Of a stretch of 64,000 nucleotides of DNA, positions 37,745-46,343 are shown piece after piece; the first letter of the stretch is position 1; each line of letters starts with the position of its first letter. The stretch comes from Pedobacter ginsengisoli. GTDB taxonomy: Bacteria; Bacteroidota; Bacteroidia; Sphingobacteriales; Sphingobacteriaceae. Made by a program: the position numbers and the translations under genes. The stretch covers positions 1,240,001-1,304,000 of the forward strand of contig NZ_CP024091.1 of NCBI RefSeq assembly GCF_002736205.1, read 5' to 3'. Below the pieces are notes generated by a model. The model made no database searches and was not told the origin of the DNA. It was given only the letters and a program-made list of their open reading frames with translations.

Positions 37745-37772
37745 TTTTGCCCATTTAGCGAAGCGGGCAAAA
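37745..37772. repeat. Second extragenic hairpin near alaS
   Basis: TTTTGCCC and GGGCAAAA form an 8-bp stem with a 12-base loop, 57 bases after the first palindrome and 30 bases before the stop of the convergent DUF1080 gene. On the minus strand the stem ends with TTTT arms that could help to terminate the DUF1080 transcript. Confidence 0.5.
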
Positions 37773-37801
37773 GATTCCAGCCTTAGAGTAGAATGGCTAT
37801 T

Positions 37802-38506
37802 TTACCCTTTAGAAGGCGTCAGTTTTTTTATCGGCTCCAACACCACTTTTCTAAACTCCACTTCAGAGCCCTCTGCCTGCAAGGCAATATTGCCACTATT
37901 AACAGTGCAATTGGTTCCATGGTTTACAAAAACGCCGTTAACCCATACTTTTACCTGATCACCCAGACATTCTATAACCATTTTATTCCACTCGCCTACA
38001 GGCTTTTCAACATCCTGCACCAGCCTCTTAATTCTCCTTAACTTATCCCCATTTACACCCCAGTTTTCTTTAGGGCCACGTCTGGTTTCCATATCAGGAA
38101 CAGTAATGTCTTCCTGAATACACCAGAAATCGCCAGCCATGGTATGTTGCATTTGCACTTCAATAGATTTTGGGAACATATCATAAAGCGCACGTGGGGT
38201 AGAAGCGTGCACAAGTACACCGCAGTTGCCAGGTTTGGCGGCAAAGCGATATTGCACTTCCAAACGGTAATTTTTATAAATAGCATCAGTAATCAGGTGA
38301 CCTCCTGGAGTTCCCAAACTTACCAATAAGCCATTGCGAATTATAAAAGGCATCTGGGCGTTAGAGTCTTTATCCATTTCGGGTACATCTGCATGCCATC
38401 CCGTTAGGTCTTTACCGTTAAACAAGCTCTTTGATTGAGCAAATGACGCAGCTGAGCTTAAAATTAAGGACAGCGCGATGAGTGATTTGGTTAGGTTTCT
38501 TTTCAT
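37802..38506 (-). CDS. DUF1080 (3-keto-disaccharide hydrolase-like) secreted protein
   Basis: A 234-residue protein with a signal peptide (SSAASFAQ) and a concanavalin-like DUF1080 domain: KSLFNGKDLTGWHADVP at the start, YKNYRLEVQYRFAAKPGNCGVLVHAS in the middle, and GNIALQAEGSEVEFRKVVLEPI at the end. Members act on 3-keto-glycosides in the periplasm. It is a single gene here, unlinked to the ThuA and heme-protein pair 14 kb upstream, but all three belong to the same proposed oxidation/hydrolysis scheme. The substrate is unknown. Confidence 0.88.
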   Translation of the reverse strand: MKRNLTKSLIALSLILSSAASFAQSKSLFNGKDLTGWHADVPEMDKDSNAQMPFIIRNGLLVSLGTPGGHLITDAIYKNYRLEVQYRFAAKPGNCGVLVHASTPRALYDMFPKSIEVQMQHTMAGDFWCIQEDITVPDMETRRGPKENWGVNGDKLRRIKRLVQDVEKPVGEWNKMVIECLGDQVKVWVNGVFVNHGTNCTVNSGNIALQAEGSEVEFRKVVLEPIKKLTPSKG

Positions 38507-38588
38507 GTTTATTGTAATACTAATATAGAAATACTTTTAGCAACTCGCTTTTTTTTCTATTTTGTGTTTTCCAAATAAAATAAAAAGT

Positions 38589-39902
38589 ATGACCATCCTA
38601 ATCGTCCTATTGTGTATCCTGTTTTTGATCGTTCTGGTATCAGCATTTCGGGTCAATGCGTTTATCGCATTTTTAATAGTATCTATACTTGCCGGTATTT
38701 TGCTGGGCATTCCGCTTAACAAGGTTACAGCTTCAGTTGAAAAGGGAATTGGAGATATTTTAGGCTCACTGGTAGTAATTATTACCGTAGGGGCCATGTT
38801 AGGTAAACTTGTGGCTCAAAGTGGTGCAGCGCAAAGAATAGCATCATCTATGATGAATTTTTGCGGAGAGAAATATATACAATGGGGAGTGGTTACAACC
38901 GGGTTTCTGATAGGTATTCCATTGTTTTACGGGATAGGTTTTGTGTTGATGGTACCCCTTATTTTTTCGATCGTTTACAAGTACAAGCTACCAGTAATTT
39001 ATATTGGTTTGCCTATGCTGGCCGCTTTATCTGTAACTCACGGATTTTTACCACCGCACCCTTCACCATCAGCTCTGGTTATTCAGTTTAAGGCAAATAT
39101 GGGTTTAACGCTATTGTATGGACTAATTGTGGCCATCCCTGCCATTATAATTGGAGGTCCATTGTTTTCAAGAACACTTAAAGCGATACCATCAAAGCCC
39201 CTTGAATCTTTTGTTCCTGCCGATATGCCGGAAGAAGAATTGCCAGGTACATTTAATAGCTTTTTTACGGCTTTACTGCCTGTGTTACTTTTAATTGGCG
39301 CTACAGTATTCACGTTTTCAGAAAATCAGAACCCGGCCGTGTCCAGTTTTTTTGCTTTTGCCGGAAGCCCCACAATAGCCATGCTTGTTGCCTTATTTGT
39401 GGCTACGTTTTCTCTCGGAATTTTTCAGGGCAAGAAAATGGGCGATATCATGAATATCTATGGCGAAGCGATTAAAGATGTTGCCATGATATTGTTAATT
39501 ATCGGTGGATCTGGCGCATTAAAGCAAGTTTTGGTAGATAGCGGGGTAAGCGGACAAATAGCATTGCTTTTAAAAGATATGGACATGCAGCCTTTGTTTT
39601 TAGGTTGGTTAATTGCCGCAATTATTCGCTTTTGTGTAGGGTCTGCAACGGTGGCAGGTTTGACAACTGCCGGGATTATTTTACCTTTGATGGTATCATC
39701 TAACACAGATCCTAACTTAATGGTTTTGGCAGTTGGTGCAGGCAGTTTAATGTTCTCGCACGTAAACGATTCCGGATTCTGGATGTTTAAAGAGTATTTT
39801 AATTTAAGTATGAAGGATACTTTTAAATCGTGGGCCGTAATGGAATCAATAGTAGGGATTGTTGGATTGGTGGGTGTACTTTTATTAAATCAAATTATTT
39901 AA
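38589..39902 (+). CDS. GntP family permease (gluconate/D-serine type)
   Basis: A 437-residue inner-membrane protein with about 12-14 helices. The ATG at 38589 is preferred; an in-frame TTG at 38562 would add 9 residues but breaks the usual hydrophobic start (MTILIVLLCILFLIVLVSAF). GntP motifs are ILAGILLGIPLNKV, GLPMLAALSVTHGFLPPHPSPSAL, GVSGQIALLLKD and GSLMFSHVNDSGFWMFKEYF. Family members transport gluconate, D-glycerate or D-serine. The genes behind it (RidA, D-threonine-aldolase-like, dipeptidase) point to D-amino acids or dipeptides rather than gluconate, but this is inferred. It lies 8 bases before the RidA gene. Confidence 0.88.
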   Translation: MTILIVLLCILFLIVLVSAFRVNAFIAFLIVSILAGILLGIPLNKVTASVEKGIGDILGSLVVIITVGAMLGKLVAQSGAAQRIASSMMNFCGEKYIQWGVVTTGFLIGIPLFYGIGFVLMVPLIFSIVYKYKLPVIYIGLPMLAALSVTHGFLPPHPSPSALVIQFKANMGLTLLYGLIVAIPAIIIGGPLFSRTLKAIPSKPLESFVPADMPEEELPGTFNSFFTALLPVLLLIGATVFTFSENQNPAVSSFFAFAGSPTIAMLVALFVATFSLGIFQGKKMGDIMNIYGEAIKDVAMILLIIGGSGALKQVLVDSGVSGQIALLLKDMDMQPLFLGWLIAAIIRFCVGSATVAGLTTAGIILPLMVSSNTDPNLMVLAVGAGSLMFSHVNDSGFWMFKEYFNLSMKDTFKSWAVMESIVGIVGLVGVLLLNQII

Positions 39903-39910
39903 ATACAGAT

Positions 39911-40384
39911 ATGGGAACTTTTAATGCAGATGAGCAGTTTGAAAAATTAGGATTAACATTGCCCCCGGCGCCAACGCCTTTGGGAGTTTATAAACCTTTT
40001 TTAATTGATGGTAAGTATCTTTATTTATCAGGTCACGGGCCGGTTAGAGATGATAAAAGCTTAATAATCGGACGCGTGGGAGTTGAATTTGATAAAGAAG
40101 AAGGTAAGCTTGCTGCAAGACAAGTGGGGTTAACCATGCTGTCAACTATAAAAACAAATTTAGGTAGTTTAAATCGTGTAAAAAGGGTGATTAAGGTTTT
40201 AGGAATGGTAAACTGTACGCCTGATTTTGAAAGACATCCATTTGTAATTAATGGTTGCAGTGAGCTTTTTGCCCAGGTTTGGGGAGAAGAAAATGGCATT
40301 GGTACCCGAAGTGCAGTAGGTTTTGGCTCGTTACCAGATAATATCCCTGTTGAGATTGAAGCTTTATTTGAACTTCATGAATAG
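39911..40384 (+). CDS. RidA/YjgF family protein (enamine/imine deaminase)
   Basis: The ATG at 39911 gives 157 residues; a longer frame from 39830 would overlap the permease. The fold is RidA-like (GVYKPFLIDGKYLYLSGHGPV, then LNRVKRVIKVLGMVNCTPDF and GIGTRSAVGFGSLPDNIPVEIEALFEL). The Arg in GTRSAVGF matches the active-site Arg that hydrolyses reactive 2-aminoacrylate or imine intermediates. Its gene overlaps the next, a PLP aldolase/dehydratase, by 8 bases. Such PLP enzymes release enamines, so the RidA may quench them. Confidence 0.88.
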   Translation: MGTFNADEQFEKLGLTLPPAPTPLGVYKPFLIDGKYLYLSGHGPVRDDKSLIIGRVGVEFDKEEGKLAARQVGLTMLSTIKTNLGSLNRVKRVIKVLGMVNCTPDFERHPFVINGCSELFAQVWGEENGIGTRSAVGFGSLPDNIPVEIEALFELHE

Positions 40385-41510
40385 CGTTAAAAAACTAACA
40401 AACCGGTATTGGTTTGAGATTGATAATGTGAGTGAACTTGATTCTCCGGCATTGGCTTTTTATCCTGATCGTATAGCAGAAAATATACGTACACTAAAGG
40501 CCAGCATTGATTCAATTAGCAGATTGCGCCCTCATGTAAAGACACATAAGTCGGCAGAGGTTACCTTGCTAATGATAAATGCTGGGATAACCAAGTTCAA
40601 ATGTGCCACAATTGCCGAGGCAGAGATGCTGGCTGTTTGTGGCGCTGCTGATGTTCTGCTAGCTTATCAGCCTGTTGGCCCGAAAGTGAAAAGGTATATA
40701 TCGCTTATAAAAACTTTTCAGCAAACGCAGTTTTCATGTTTAGTAGATAATGAACAGTCGCTAAATGAACTTTCAGCAGCTGCTGTTGAATCAGATTTAC
40801 AGATCAATGTATTTTTGGATTTGAACCTGGGAATGAACAGAACAGGCATTTTACCTAATGAAAAGGCTTTGGCGCTTTATCAGAAAATGAATGTTTCCGA
40901 GGGAATAAATGCTATAGGTTTACATGGCTATGATGGCCATATACATGATGTTTCCTTATCTAAACGAAGGGAAAAATGGCAGGTTGGCTGGGATGCTATT
41001 AAAAGCTTAAAAGATAGTATTGTGGCTAGTGGTTTGCCCGTTCCCGTTATTGTTGGAGGTGGCACGCCAACCTATCCATTTTATGCAGAGCAACCTGAGG
41101 TAGAATGTAGCCCCGGCACATTTATTTTATGGGATAAAGGATATCAGAATTCTTTTGAAGAGCAAGATTATGAAATTGCCGCAGTTCTCATAAGTCGTGT
41201 AATCTCTATATTGGATGAGACTAAAATATGCCTGGATTTGGGGCATAAAGCTGTTGCTGCAGAGAATGAGCTTACAAAAAGAGTATCTTTTATAAACGCT
41301 CCTGATGCCCGGATAATAAGCCAGAGCGAAGAGCATCTGGTATTGGAAATGGGTAAAGATCATGGCTTTAAAATAGGAGATGTTCTGTATGGCTTGCCCA
41401 TTCATATTTGTCCAACTGTTGCTTTGTACGATCGAGCAGCAACCGTTATAGGTCATAAAATTAGAGGTGAGTGGGCCATTGTTTCGAGAAATAGAAAGAT
41501 TAATATATAA
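40377..41510 (+). CDS. D-threonine aldolase/D-serine dehydratase-like PLP enzyme
   Basis: A 377-residue fold-type III PLP enzyme starting at the ATG at 40377, which overlaps the RidA stop. RPHVKTHKSAE carries the PLP Lys. HGYDGHIHDVS and VIVGGGTPTYPFYAEQPEVE are barrel motifs. The C-terminal HICPTVALYDRA has the His and Cys that bind the divalent metal in D-threonine aldolases and eukaryotic-type D-serine dehydratases. It is expected to cleave a beta-hydroxy-D-amino acid to glycine plus aldehyde, or to deaminate D-serine. The exact substrate needs testing. The operon context (permease, RidA, dipeptidase) supports D-amino acid use. Confidence 0.85.
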   Translation: MNSVKKLTNRYWFEIDNVSELDSPALAFYPDRIAENIRTLKASIDSISRLRPHVKTHKSAEVTLLMINAGITKFKCATIAEAEMLAVCGAADVLLAYQPVGPKVKRYISLIKTFQQTQFSCLVDNEQSLNELSAAAVESDLQINVFLDLNLGMNRTGILPNEKALALYQKMNVSEGINAIGLHGYDGHIHDVSLSKRREKWQVGWDAIKSLKDSIVASGLPVPVIVGGGTPTYPFYAEQPEVECSPGTFILWDKGYQNSFEEQDYEIAAVLISRVISILDETKICLDLGHKAVAAENELTKRVSFINAPDARIISQSEEHLVLEMGKDHGFKIGDVLYGLPIHICPTVALYDRAATVIGHKIRGEWAIVSRNRKINI

Positions 41511-41513
41511 CCT

Positions 41514-42581
41514 ATGTTTACAATTGATGTGCATTTGGATTTAAGCATGAATGCTTTGGAATGGAATAGAGATTTGACTTTGCCTGTTTCTTCGATCAAT
41601 GCAAGGGAGGTGGGATTGACCGATAAGCCCGATAGGGCAAAAGCAGTTGTTTCACTTCCTGAACTTAGAAAAGGTAAAATTGGGTTGGTTGTGGCTACTC
41701 AGATTGCGCGATTTGTAGCACCGGGAAATACTTTGCCGGGATGGCATTCGCCAGCACAGGCCTGGGCGCAAACACAAGGTCAGCTTGCATGGTACAAAGC
41801 TATGGAAGAGGCAGGAGAGATGGTGCAGATTAATGACCTGGCAGGTCTGGAAAAACACCTTGCTTTGTGGGCTGCTGATACCCCTGATACTGAAAAACCA
41901 ATTGGCTATATATTGAGTCTTGAAGGTGCCGATTCTATTGTAACTATCGGGCATTTAGAAAAAGCTTATCAAAATGGTTTAAGAGCAGTTGGCCCGGCTC
42001 ATTACGGCCCCGGAAGATATGCCCAGGGTACTGATGCAACAGGATATATGGGGCCTAAAGGCCATGAATTACTTAAGGAAATGGAGCGGTTAAACATTAT
42101 TTTAGATGCCACACATTTATGTGATGATAGTTTTTGGGAAGCACTTGACCATTTTAATGGGTATGTTTGGGCTTCGCATAACAATTGCAGAACGTTGGTA
42201 AATCATAACCGCCAGTTTAGTGATGATCAGATCAAAGCATTAATAGAACGTGGTGCAGTTATTGGCGGCGCTTTGGATGCCTGGATGATGGTGCCCAACT
42301 GGGTGCGTGGCAAATCAACCCCTCAGGGTACGAATTGCAGTCTGGATGTGATGATTGATCACATAGATCATATTTGCCAGTTGGCCGGTAACACACTGCA
42401 TGTTGGAATTGGTTCTGATCTGGATGGTGCATTTGGTAAGGAACAATGTCCTTACGATCTCGAAACTATTGCTGATCTTCAAAAGATACCTGCATTATTT
42501 AAGGCCAGAGGGTATTCTGACATAGATGTTGAAAACCTGATGAGCGGAAACTGGTTAAGATTTTTGAGAAAAGCCTGGTAA
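41514..42581 (+). CDS. Membrane (renal) dipeptidase family M19
   Basis: A 355-residue zinc dipeptidase of the amidohydrolase-like M19 family. The metal sites are in DVHLDLSMNALEWNRDL (HxD), the bridging Glu in LSLEGADSIV, and His residues in DATHLCDDSFWEALDH and WASHNNCRTLVNHNRQ. HVGIGSDLDGAFG is the typical C-terminal motif. It begins 3 bases after the PLP enzyme stop and is the last gene of the operon. M19 enzymes accept dipeptides, including those with a D-amino acid at the second position, fitting the neighbouring D-amino acid enzyme. No signal peptide is visible, so it is predicted to be cytoplasmic. Confidence 0.9.
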   Translation: MFTIDVHLDLSMNALEWNRDLTLPVSSINAREVGLTDKPDRAKAVVSLPELRKGKIGLVVATQIARFVAPGNTLPGWHSPAQAWAQTQGQLAWYKAMEEAGEMVQINDLAGLEKHLALWAADTPDTEKPIGYILSLEGADSIVTIGHLEKAYQNGLRAVGPAHYGPGRYAQGTDATGYMGPKGHELLKEMERLNIILDATHLCDDSFWEALDHFNGYVWASHNNCRTLVNHNRQFSDDQIKALIERGAVIGGALDAWMMVPNWVRGKSTPQGTNCSLDVMIDHIDHICQLAGNTLHVGIGSDLDGAFGKEQCPYDLETIADLQKIPALFKARGYSDIDVENLMSGNWLRFLRKAW

Positions 42582-42652
42582 TTAGGCTGTATTAGATAGA
42601 AGTCTCATTATCAACATTTAAATCACATTAAAAAGCCTTTTTGATGAAAAAG

Positions 42653-42700
42653 GTCGTTCAGAGTCGTTTCAAAGTCGGTAAGTAGTCGTCTGAAAGTCGT
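42653..42700. repeat. Five-copy GTCGT tandem repeat, 10-11-base period
   Basis: GTCG(T/G) recurs at 42653, 42663, 42674, 42685 and 42696, i.e. spacings of 10, 11, 11 and 11 bases. The units are degenerate (for example GTCGTTTCAAA and GTCGTCTGAAA). The array sits 3' of the 44-residue protein gene and after the dipeptidase operon. No gene overlaps it. Confidence 0.7.
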
Positions 42701-42702
42701 TA

Positions 42703-42837
42703 TTATTTTAGGGCCCAGTATCCTACTGCAAGCCAAATAAGGCCTTTTACAAGGAAAAACAAAAAGCCCCAAACACCGACTTTTTTCATCCATTTTAGGA
42801 ATGCAGCTTTTTTTTCTGATGTTGCTTTATTCGTCAT
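42703..42837 (-). CDS. Small hydrophobic membrane protein, 44 residues
   Basis: A 44-residue protein with a basic N-terminus (TNKATSEKKAAFLKWMKKVG) and a single hydrophobic helix (WGFLFFLVKGLIWLAVGYWA). It ends ALK. The charged-then-hydrophobic layout is that of a single-pass inner-membrane microprotein. I do not recognise a family, although similar short proteins occur in Bacteroidota. Its stop is 3 bases from the GTCGT repeat array. Positive-inside charges put the N-terminus in the cytoplasm. Function is unknown. Confidence 0.6.
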   Translation of the reverse strand: MTNKATSEKKAAFLKWMKKVGVWGFLFFLVKGLIWLAVGYWALK

Positions 42838-42956
42838 AACATTAAAAGGTATCAATTCATAACGCTATTTATCTTCAGGCAAATATACCCTATTTAAAAT
42901 AATTATAAATTAAATGGAATGTAATTTTAATGTTTGAAAAAAAGCTGTTATAAAAG

Positions 42957-42989
42957 AATCGCCACCCTGTTTTATTTAGGATGGCGATT
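42957..42989 (-). terminator. Hairpin after the basic secreted protein gene
   Basis: AATCGCCACCCT and AGGATGGCGATT form a 12-bp stem with one mismatch and a 9-base loop, 17 bases past the stop of the minus-strand gene at 43007. On the minus strand the stem is followed by CTTTTATAAC, a weak T run, so termination is plausible but not certain. Confidence 0.55.
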
Positions 42990-43006
42990 GGCTTTAGATG
43001 GGAATA

Positions 43007-43534
43007 TTACCCTCTTGGTCTGATTATTCTTTCGATACCGGGGTCTCTTCTTTCCCTTCTGTTTTCATAATGTCTGTTATCGCGTCTTCTATCGTTATCT
43101 CTTTCTCTGTAGCGTTTTCCGCCACGGTCATGGTGCCTGTCTTCACGATACCTTTCACTGTAATATCTTTTATTACCTTTCCAGTTATCATGTCGGCCGT
43201 ATTTAACCCTGTAAACATTATGATTATGGTAAGGTCTTGGTGAATTGATCACATATTTTCTTCCGGAATATAGGTTGTATCCCCTGTATCTATGCGGAAG
43301 TGAACGCGAATGAATCCATCTGTTTCCGTTTAAATAAATGAACTGCCTGGTAGGAACATAGTAATAACTCTCTATATCGGGCATGTAATAGTAGTCTACA
43401 TAATCGTAGCCCCGTGGTCCCCATTGCGGTTGCGAGCCTATGTTTACACTAATGTTTACCTGCGCCTTTGCTGATCCTGTTGCTGCTATTATTGATGCAA
43501 ATCCGAGCATCGCCAATAAAAATAGTTTTTTCAT
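43007..43534 (-). CDS. Secreted Arg/His/Tyr-rich basic protein, unknown function
   Basis: A 175-residue protein with a signal peptide (ATGSAKAQ). The N-terminal half has VNISVNIGSQPQWGPRGYDY and YYYMPDIESYYYVPTRQFIY, a pattern seen in a conserved Sphingobacteria secreted family. The C-terminal third is extremely rich in Arg, Asp, His and Tyr (RYREDRHHDRGGKRYRERD). This part is probably disordered and could bind acidic polymers, metals or nucleic acid. No catalytic motif is seen. The gene stands alone between the 44-residue protein and gatB. Confidence 0.7.
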   Translation of the reverse strand: MKKLFLLAMLGFASIIAATGSAKAQVNISVNIGSQPQWGPRGYDYVDYYYMPDIESYYYVPTRQFIYLNGNRWIHSRSLPHRYRGYNLYSGRKYVINSPRPYHNHNVYRVKYGRHDNWKGNKRYYSERYREDRHHDRGGKRYRERDNDRRRDNRHYENRRERRDPGIERIIRPRG

Positions 43535-43682
43535 AGAATTGATTTATTATTTGTGTGTGATATATTGAAACCAAAGTTTGTGCCATAAGTATAATTATGG
43601 CTACAAACATGTGTTAATAACGCATAAATGGTTATGTTTGTATCTTAAACATATATTGAATAAAGTTAATTATTGCCTATAA

Positions 43683-45146
43683 ATGAGTACGAAAACTGCA
43701 GTTTCTCCATCAGAGTTCGAATTGGTATCTGGTTTAGAAATCCACGTACAATTAAATACACAAACAAAAATATTCTCGTCAGACAGTGCTTCTTTTGGGG
43801 CAAAACCTAATGAGCATATTTCGGCTGTTTCTTTGGCATTGCCGGGTGCATTGCCTAAATTAAATAAAGAGGTGGTTGCCAAGGCCATTAGAATGGGACT
43901 GGCGCTAAACTGTACCATTAATCAGCTTAATTTTTTTGACAGAAAGAATTATTTCTATGCTGATTTACCTAAAGGTTATCAGATTACTCAGGATAACAAA
44001 CCTATTTGCCAGAATGGTTATCTGAACGTAACATTAAGTAATGGCGAAGAAAAGCGTATCGGAATTAACAGGATACACCTTGAAGAGGATGCTGGTAAGA
44101 GCATGCATGATCAGAATGATCAATACTCTTATGTGGATTTAAACAGGGCAGGGGTTCCATTAATTGAGATTGTTACTGAGCCTGATATCAGAAGTTCAGA
44201 AGAAGCATCTGCGCTTTTAACAGAAATGAGAAAACTGGTTCGCCATTTAAACGTGAGCGATGGTAATATGGAAGAAGGAAGTTTGCGCTGTGATGCAAAT
44301 ATTTCCATCCGCGAAGCCGGAACTACAGAATTCGGAACGCGCTGTGAGGTGAAAAACCTAAACTCTATAAGGAATGTTCGCAGGGCTATGGATTTTGAGT
44401 TTAACAGGCAAAAGGAGGTGGTTACAACCGGAGGCAGGATTATACAAAGTACATTGAACTTTGATGCTGAAGAGGGTACAACATCGCCAATGCGCAGCAA
44501 GGAAGAAGCTAATGATTACAGGTATTTTCCGGACCCTGATTTGCCACCAATACATATTTCTGATGAATGGCTTGCACAGATAAAGGCCTCAATGCCTGAA
44601 TTGCCGGCAGAGATATCTAAACGATTGGTAAAGGATTATGGAGTTAATACATCTGAGGCAACATTGCTTGCTGAGGATACGGAGTTGCTTGCTTATTTAA
44701 ATTCGGCATTGCCTGCGGTTAAAAATAAAAAAAGCCTGGTGAACTGGCTTACGGGTTCAGTTAGAGCGTTGTTAAGTGAACAGGAAATATCAATTTCGGA
44801 ATTTAAAGTTAGCCCGGCGCAGCTTGCAGATGTAATTAACCTGGTTGATGATAAAAAGATTACCCAGCAAATTGCTTTACAGCAGTTATTGCCGTTAATA
44901 ATTAATACGGAGGGTGCTGATGTAAATAAACTTGCTGCGGATCACAGCTTGTTAATCGAAGAAAATGGTGATGAACTTGCTGGCTTTGTAGATCAGGTTT
45001 TATCGAAATATGAAGCGCAGGTGCAGGCTTATAAAAAGGGTAAAAAAGGTGTGCTTGGACTTTTTGTAGGTGAAGTAATGAAACTTGCCAAAGGAAAAGC
45101 AGATCCTCAAAAAATTAATGAATTATTACAAGAGAAATTAAAATAG
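43683..45146 (+). CDS. gatB: Asp-tRNA(Asn)/Glu-tRNA(Gln) amidotransferase subunit B
   Basis: A 487-residue full-length GatB. Motifs: LVSGLEIHVQLNTQTKIFSS at the N-terminus, FDRKNYFYADLPKGYQITQ, IGINRIHLEEDAGKSMHD, LIEIVTEPDIRSSEEA, MEEGSLRCDANISIR and TRCEVKNLNS (conserved kinase-like active site). The C-terminal YqeY-like tail ends GVLGLFVGEVMKLAKGKADP. With GatA and GatC it amidates misacylated Glu-tRNA(Gln) or Asp-tRNA(Asn). The other subunits are not in the window. A lipoprotein gene follows after 8 bases. Confidence 0.97.
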   Translation: MSTKTAVSPSEFELVSGLEIHVQLNTQTKIFSSDSASFGAKPNEHISAVSLALPGALPKLNKEVVAKAIRMGLALNCTINQLNFFDRKNYFYADLPKGYQITQDNKPICQNGYLNVTLSNGEEKRIGINRIHLEEDAGKSMHDQNDQYSYVDLNRAGVPLIEIVTEPDIRSSEEASALLTEMRKLVRHLNVSDGNMEEGSLRCDANISIREAGTTEFGTRCEVKNLNSIRNVRRAMDFEFNRQKEVVTTGGRIIQSTLNFDAEEGTTSPMRSKEEANDYRYFPDPDLPPIHISDEWLAQIKASMPELPAEISKRLVKDYGVNTSEATLLAEDTELLAYLNSALPAVKNKKSLVNWLTGSVRALLSEQEISISEFKVSPAQLADVINLVDDKKITQQIALQQLLPLIINTEGADVNKLAADHSLLIEENGDELAGFVDQVLSKYEAQVQAYKKGKKGVLGLFVGEVMKLAKGKADPQKINELLQEKLK

Positions 45147-45154
45147 TAAATATT

Positions 45155-46264
45155 ATGATGAAACGTATTGCGTATTTAGTGGTGTTGTGCATAGCTTTTG
45201 CTGCATGTAAGGATAAAAGTAAGTTTGTAATTAACGGAGAATTTAAAAATGCTGCTCCAAAAAGCAAAGTTTACTTGTTTGGTTTACAAAAGGATAGTGC
45301 ATTACCGTTAGATTCAACTGTGTTTTCAGAAAAAGGTGAATTTAAATTTACCCACGCTACACCAGGTGCAGATTTCTTTAGAATTTCGGCAGGTAATAAC
45401 GAATATATGATTATTGCAAAGAATGGTGATGTAATTAAAATTACTGCTGATTTGGCTGATAAATCGTTAGCCTATACTACATCTGGAGCTGCTGAGGCTG
45501 ATAAGCTACAGGAACTGAATACAACCAAGCATCAGTATATGACTAAAATAGCGGCAATACAAACTCAATTTGATGAGGCTGTAACGGCTCAGCCAGATAA
45601 GAGAGAAGCTATTATGGAGCAAATGAGACCTCAATATACTGCTGAAATTGATGGACTAAATAAGGCGGTGTTGAAATTTGCTCAGGAGAATACTGAATCG
45701 TTAGCTGGATTTTATGCCATAAACCTGTTAAATCCTTCGGAATTTGAAAAGGAAATGGTTGACTATTCTGATAAAATTAAAAGTAACTTTAATGACAATG
45801 CAGCAGTAACTGAATTTTTAAAGAGAATGGCTAACTTAAAGGCTGTTCAAATTGGCCAGGCTGCTCCGGAATTTACAATTACGGGTATTGATGGAAAACC
45901 GGTTAAGTTATCTGATTTTAAAGGAAAATATGTATTGCTTGATTTCTGGGCTTCATGGTGCATGCCATGCAGACAAGAAAACCCAAATGTGGTTAAAGCT
46001 TACAATGCTTACAAAGACAAGAATTTTACGATTTTGGGAATCTCGTTAGACAAAGATCCTGCTGCCTGGAAAAAAGCAATTGCCGATGATAAGCTTACCT
46101 GGAACCATGCCAGTGAACTAAGTGATTTTGAAGGTTCAACTGTTAGATTGTATCAGATAGAGGCTATTCCAAGCTCATTTATTATAGATCCTAAGGGAAC
46201 GATTATTGCAAAGAATTTACGTGGAGAAGAGCTTGATGCATTTTTAAATAAAACTTTACGCTAA
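45155..46264 (+). CDS. TlpA-like thioredoxin lipoprotein with N-terminal DUF4369
   Basis: A 369-residue lipoprotein (lipobox AFAAC, Cys ~19). The N-terminal ~95 residues are a DUF4369 domain (FVINGEFKNAAPKSKVYLFG). A helical linker follows, then a TlpA/AhpC-type thioredoxin fold (IGQAAPEFTITGIDGKPVKL) with the redox motif WASWCMPCRQEN (Cys-Met-Pro-Cys). The cis-Pro loop is IEAIPSSFIIDPKG. It is expected to reduce or exchange disulfides in periplasmic proteins, perhaps for cytochrome c maturation. It is close behind gatB but has no functional link to it. An ATG three bases in (45158) is an equally possible start. Confidence 0.9.
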   Translation: MMKRIAYLVVLCIAFAACKDKSKFVINGEFKNAAPKSKVYLFGLQKDSALPLDSTVFSEKGEFKFTHATPGADFFRISAGNNEYMIIAKNGDVIKITADLADKSLAYTTSGAAEADKLQELNTTKHQYMTKIAAIQTQFDEAVTAQPDKREAIMEQMRPQYTAEIDGLNKAVLKFAQENTESLAGFYAINLLNPSEFEKEMVDYSDKIKSNFNDNAAVTEFLKRMANLKAVQIGQAAPEFTITGIDGKPVKLSDFKGKYVLLDFWASWCMPCRQENPNVVKAYNAYKDKNFTILGISLDKDPAAWKKAIADDKLTWNHASELSDFEGSTVRLYQIEAIPSSFIIDPKGTIIAKNLRGEELDAFLNKTLR

Positions 46265-46295
46265 CCCTAAATTCATGTTAATATACATGAAGTAG

Positions 46296-46323
46296 TTAAC
46301 AATTTGTTAACATGAGTTTAACG
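46296..46323 (+). promoter_or_regulatory. Pho-box-like triple direct repeat
   Basis: TTAACA at 46296, TTAACA at 46307 and TTAACG at 46318 repeat with an exact 11-base period. This is the spacing used by PhoB/PhoP/OmpR-type tandem dimers, and TTAACA-N5-TTAACA equals the Bacillus PhoP box. The third copy covers the -33 position of the predicted promoter of the response regulator gene. Confidence 0.6.
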
Positions 46324-46343
46324 GTATATTATAATTGATTACC

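Noticed and set aside
42653..42700. GTCGT array as a CRISPR
   Set aside because: Units are 10-11 bases without distinct spacers and no cas gene is nearby.
46273..46290. TCATGT/ACATGA hairpin after the TlpA gene as a terminator
   Set aside because: The stem is only 6 bp and no T run follows; the sequence more likely belongs to the promoter region of the response regulator.
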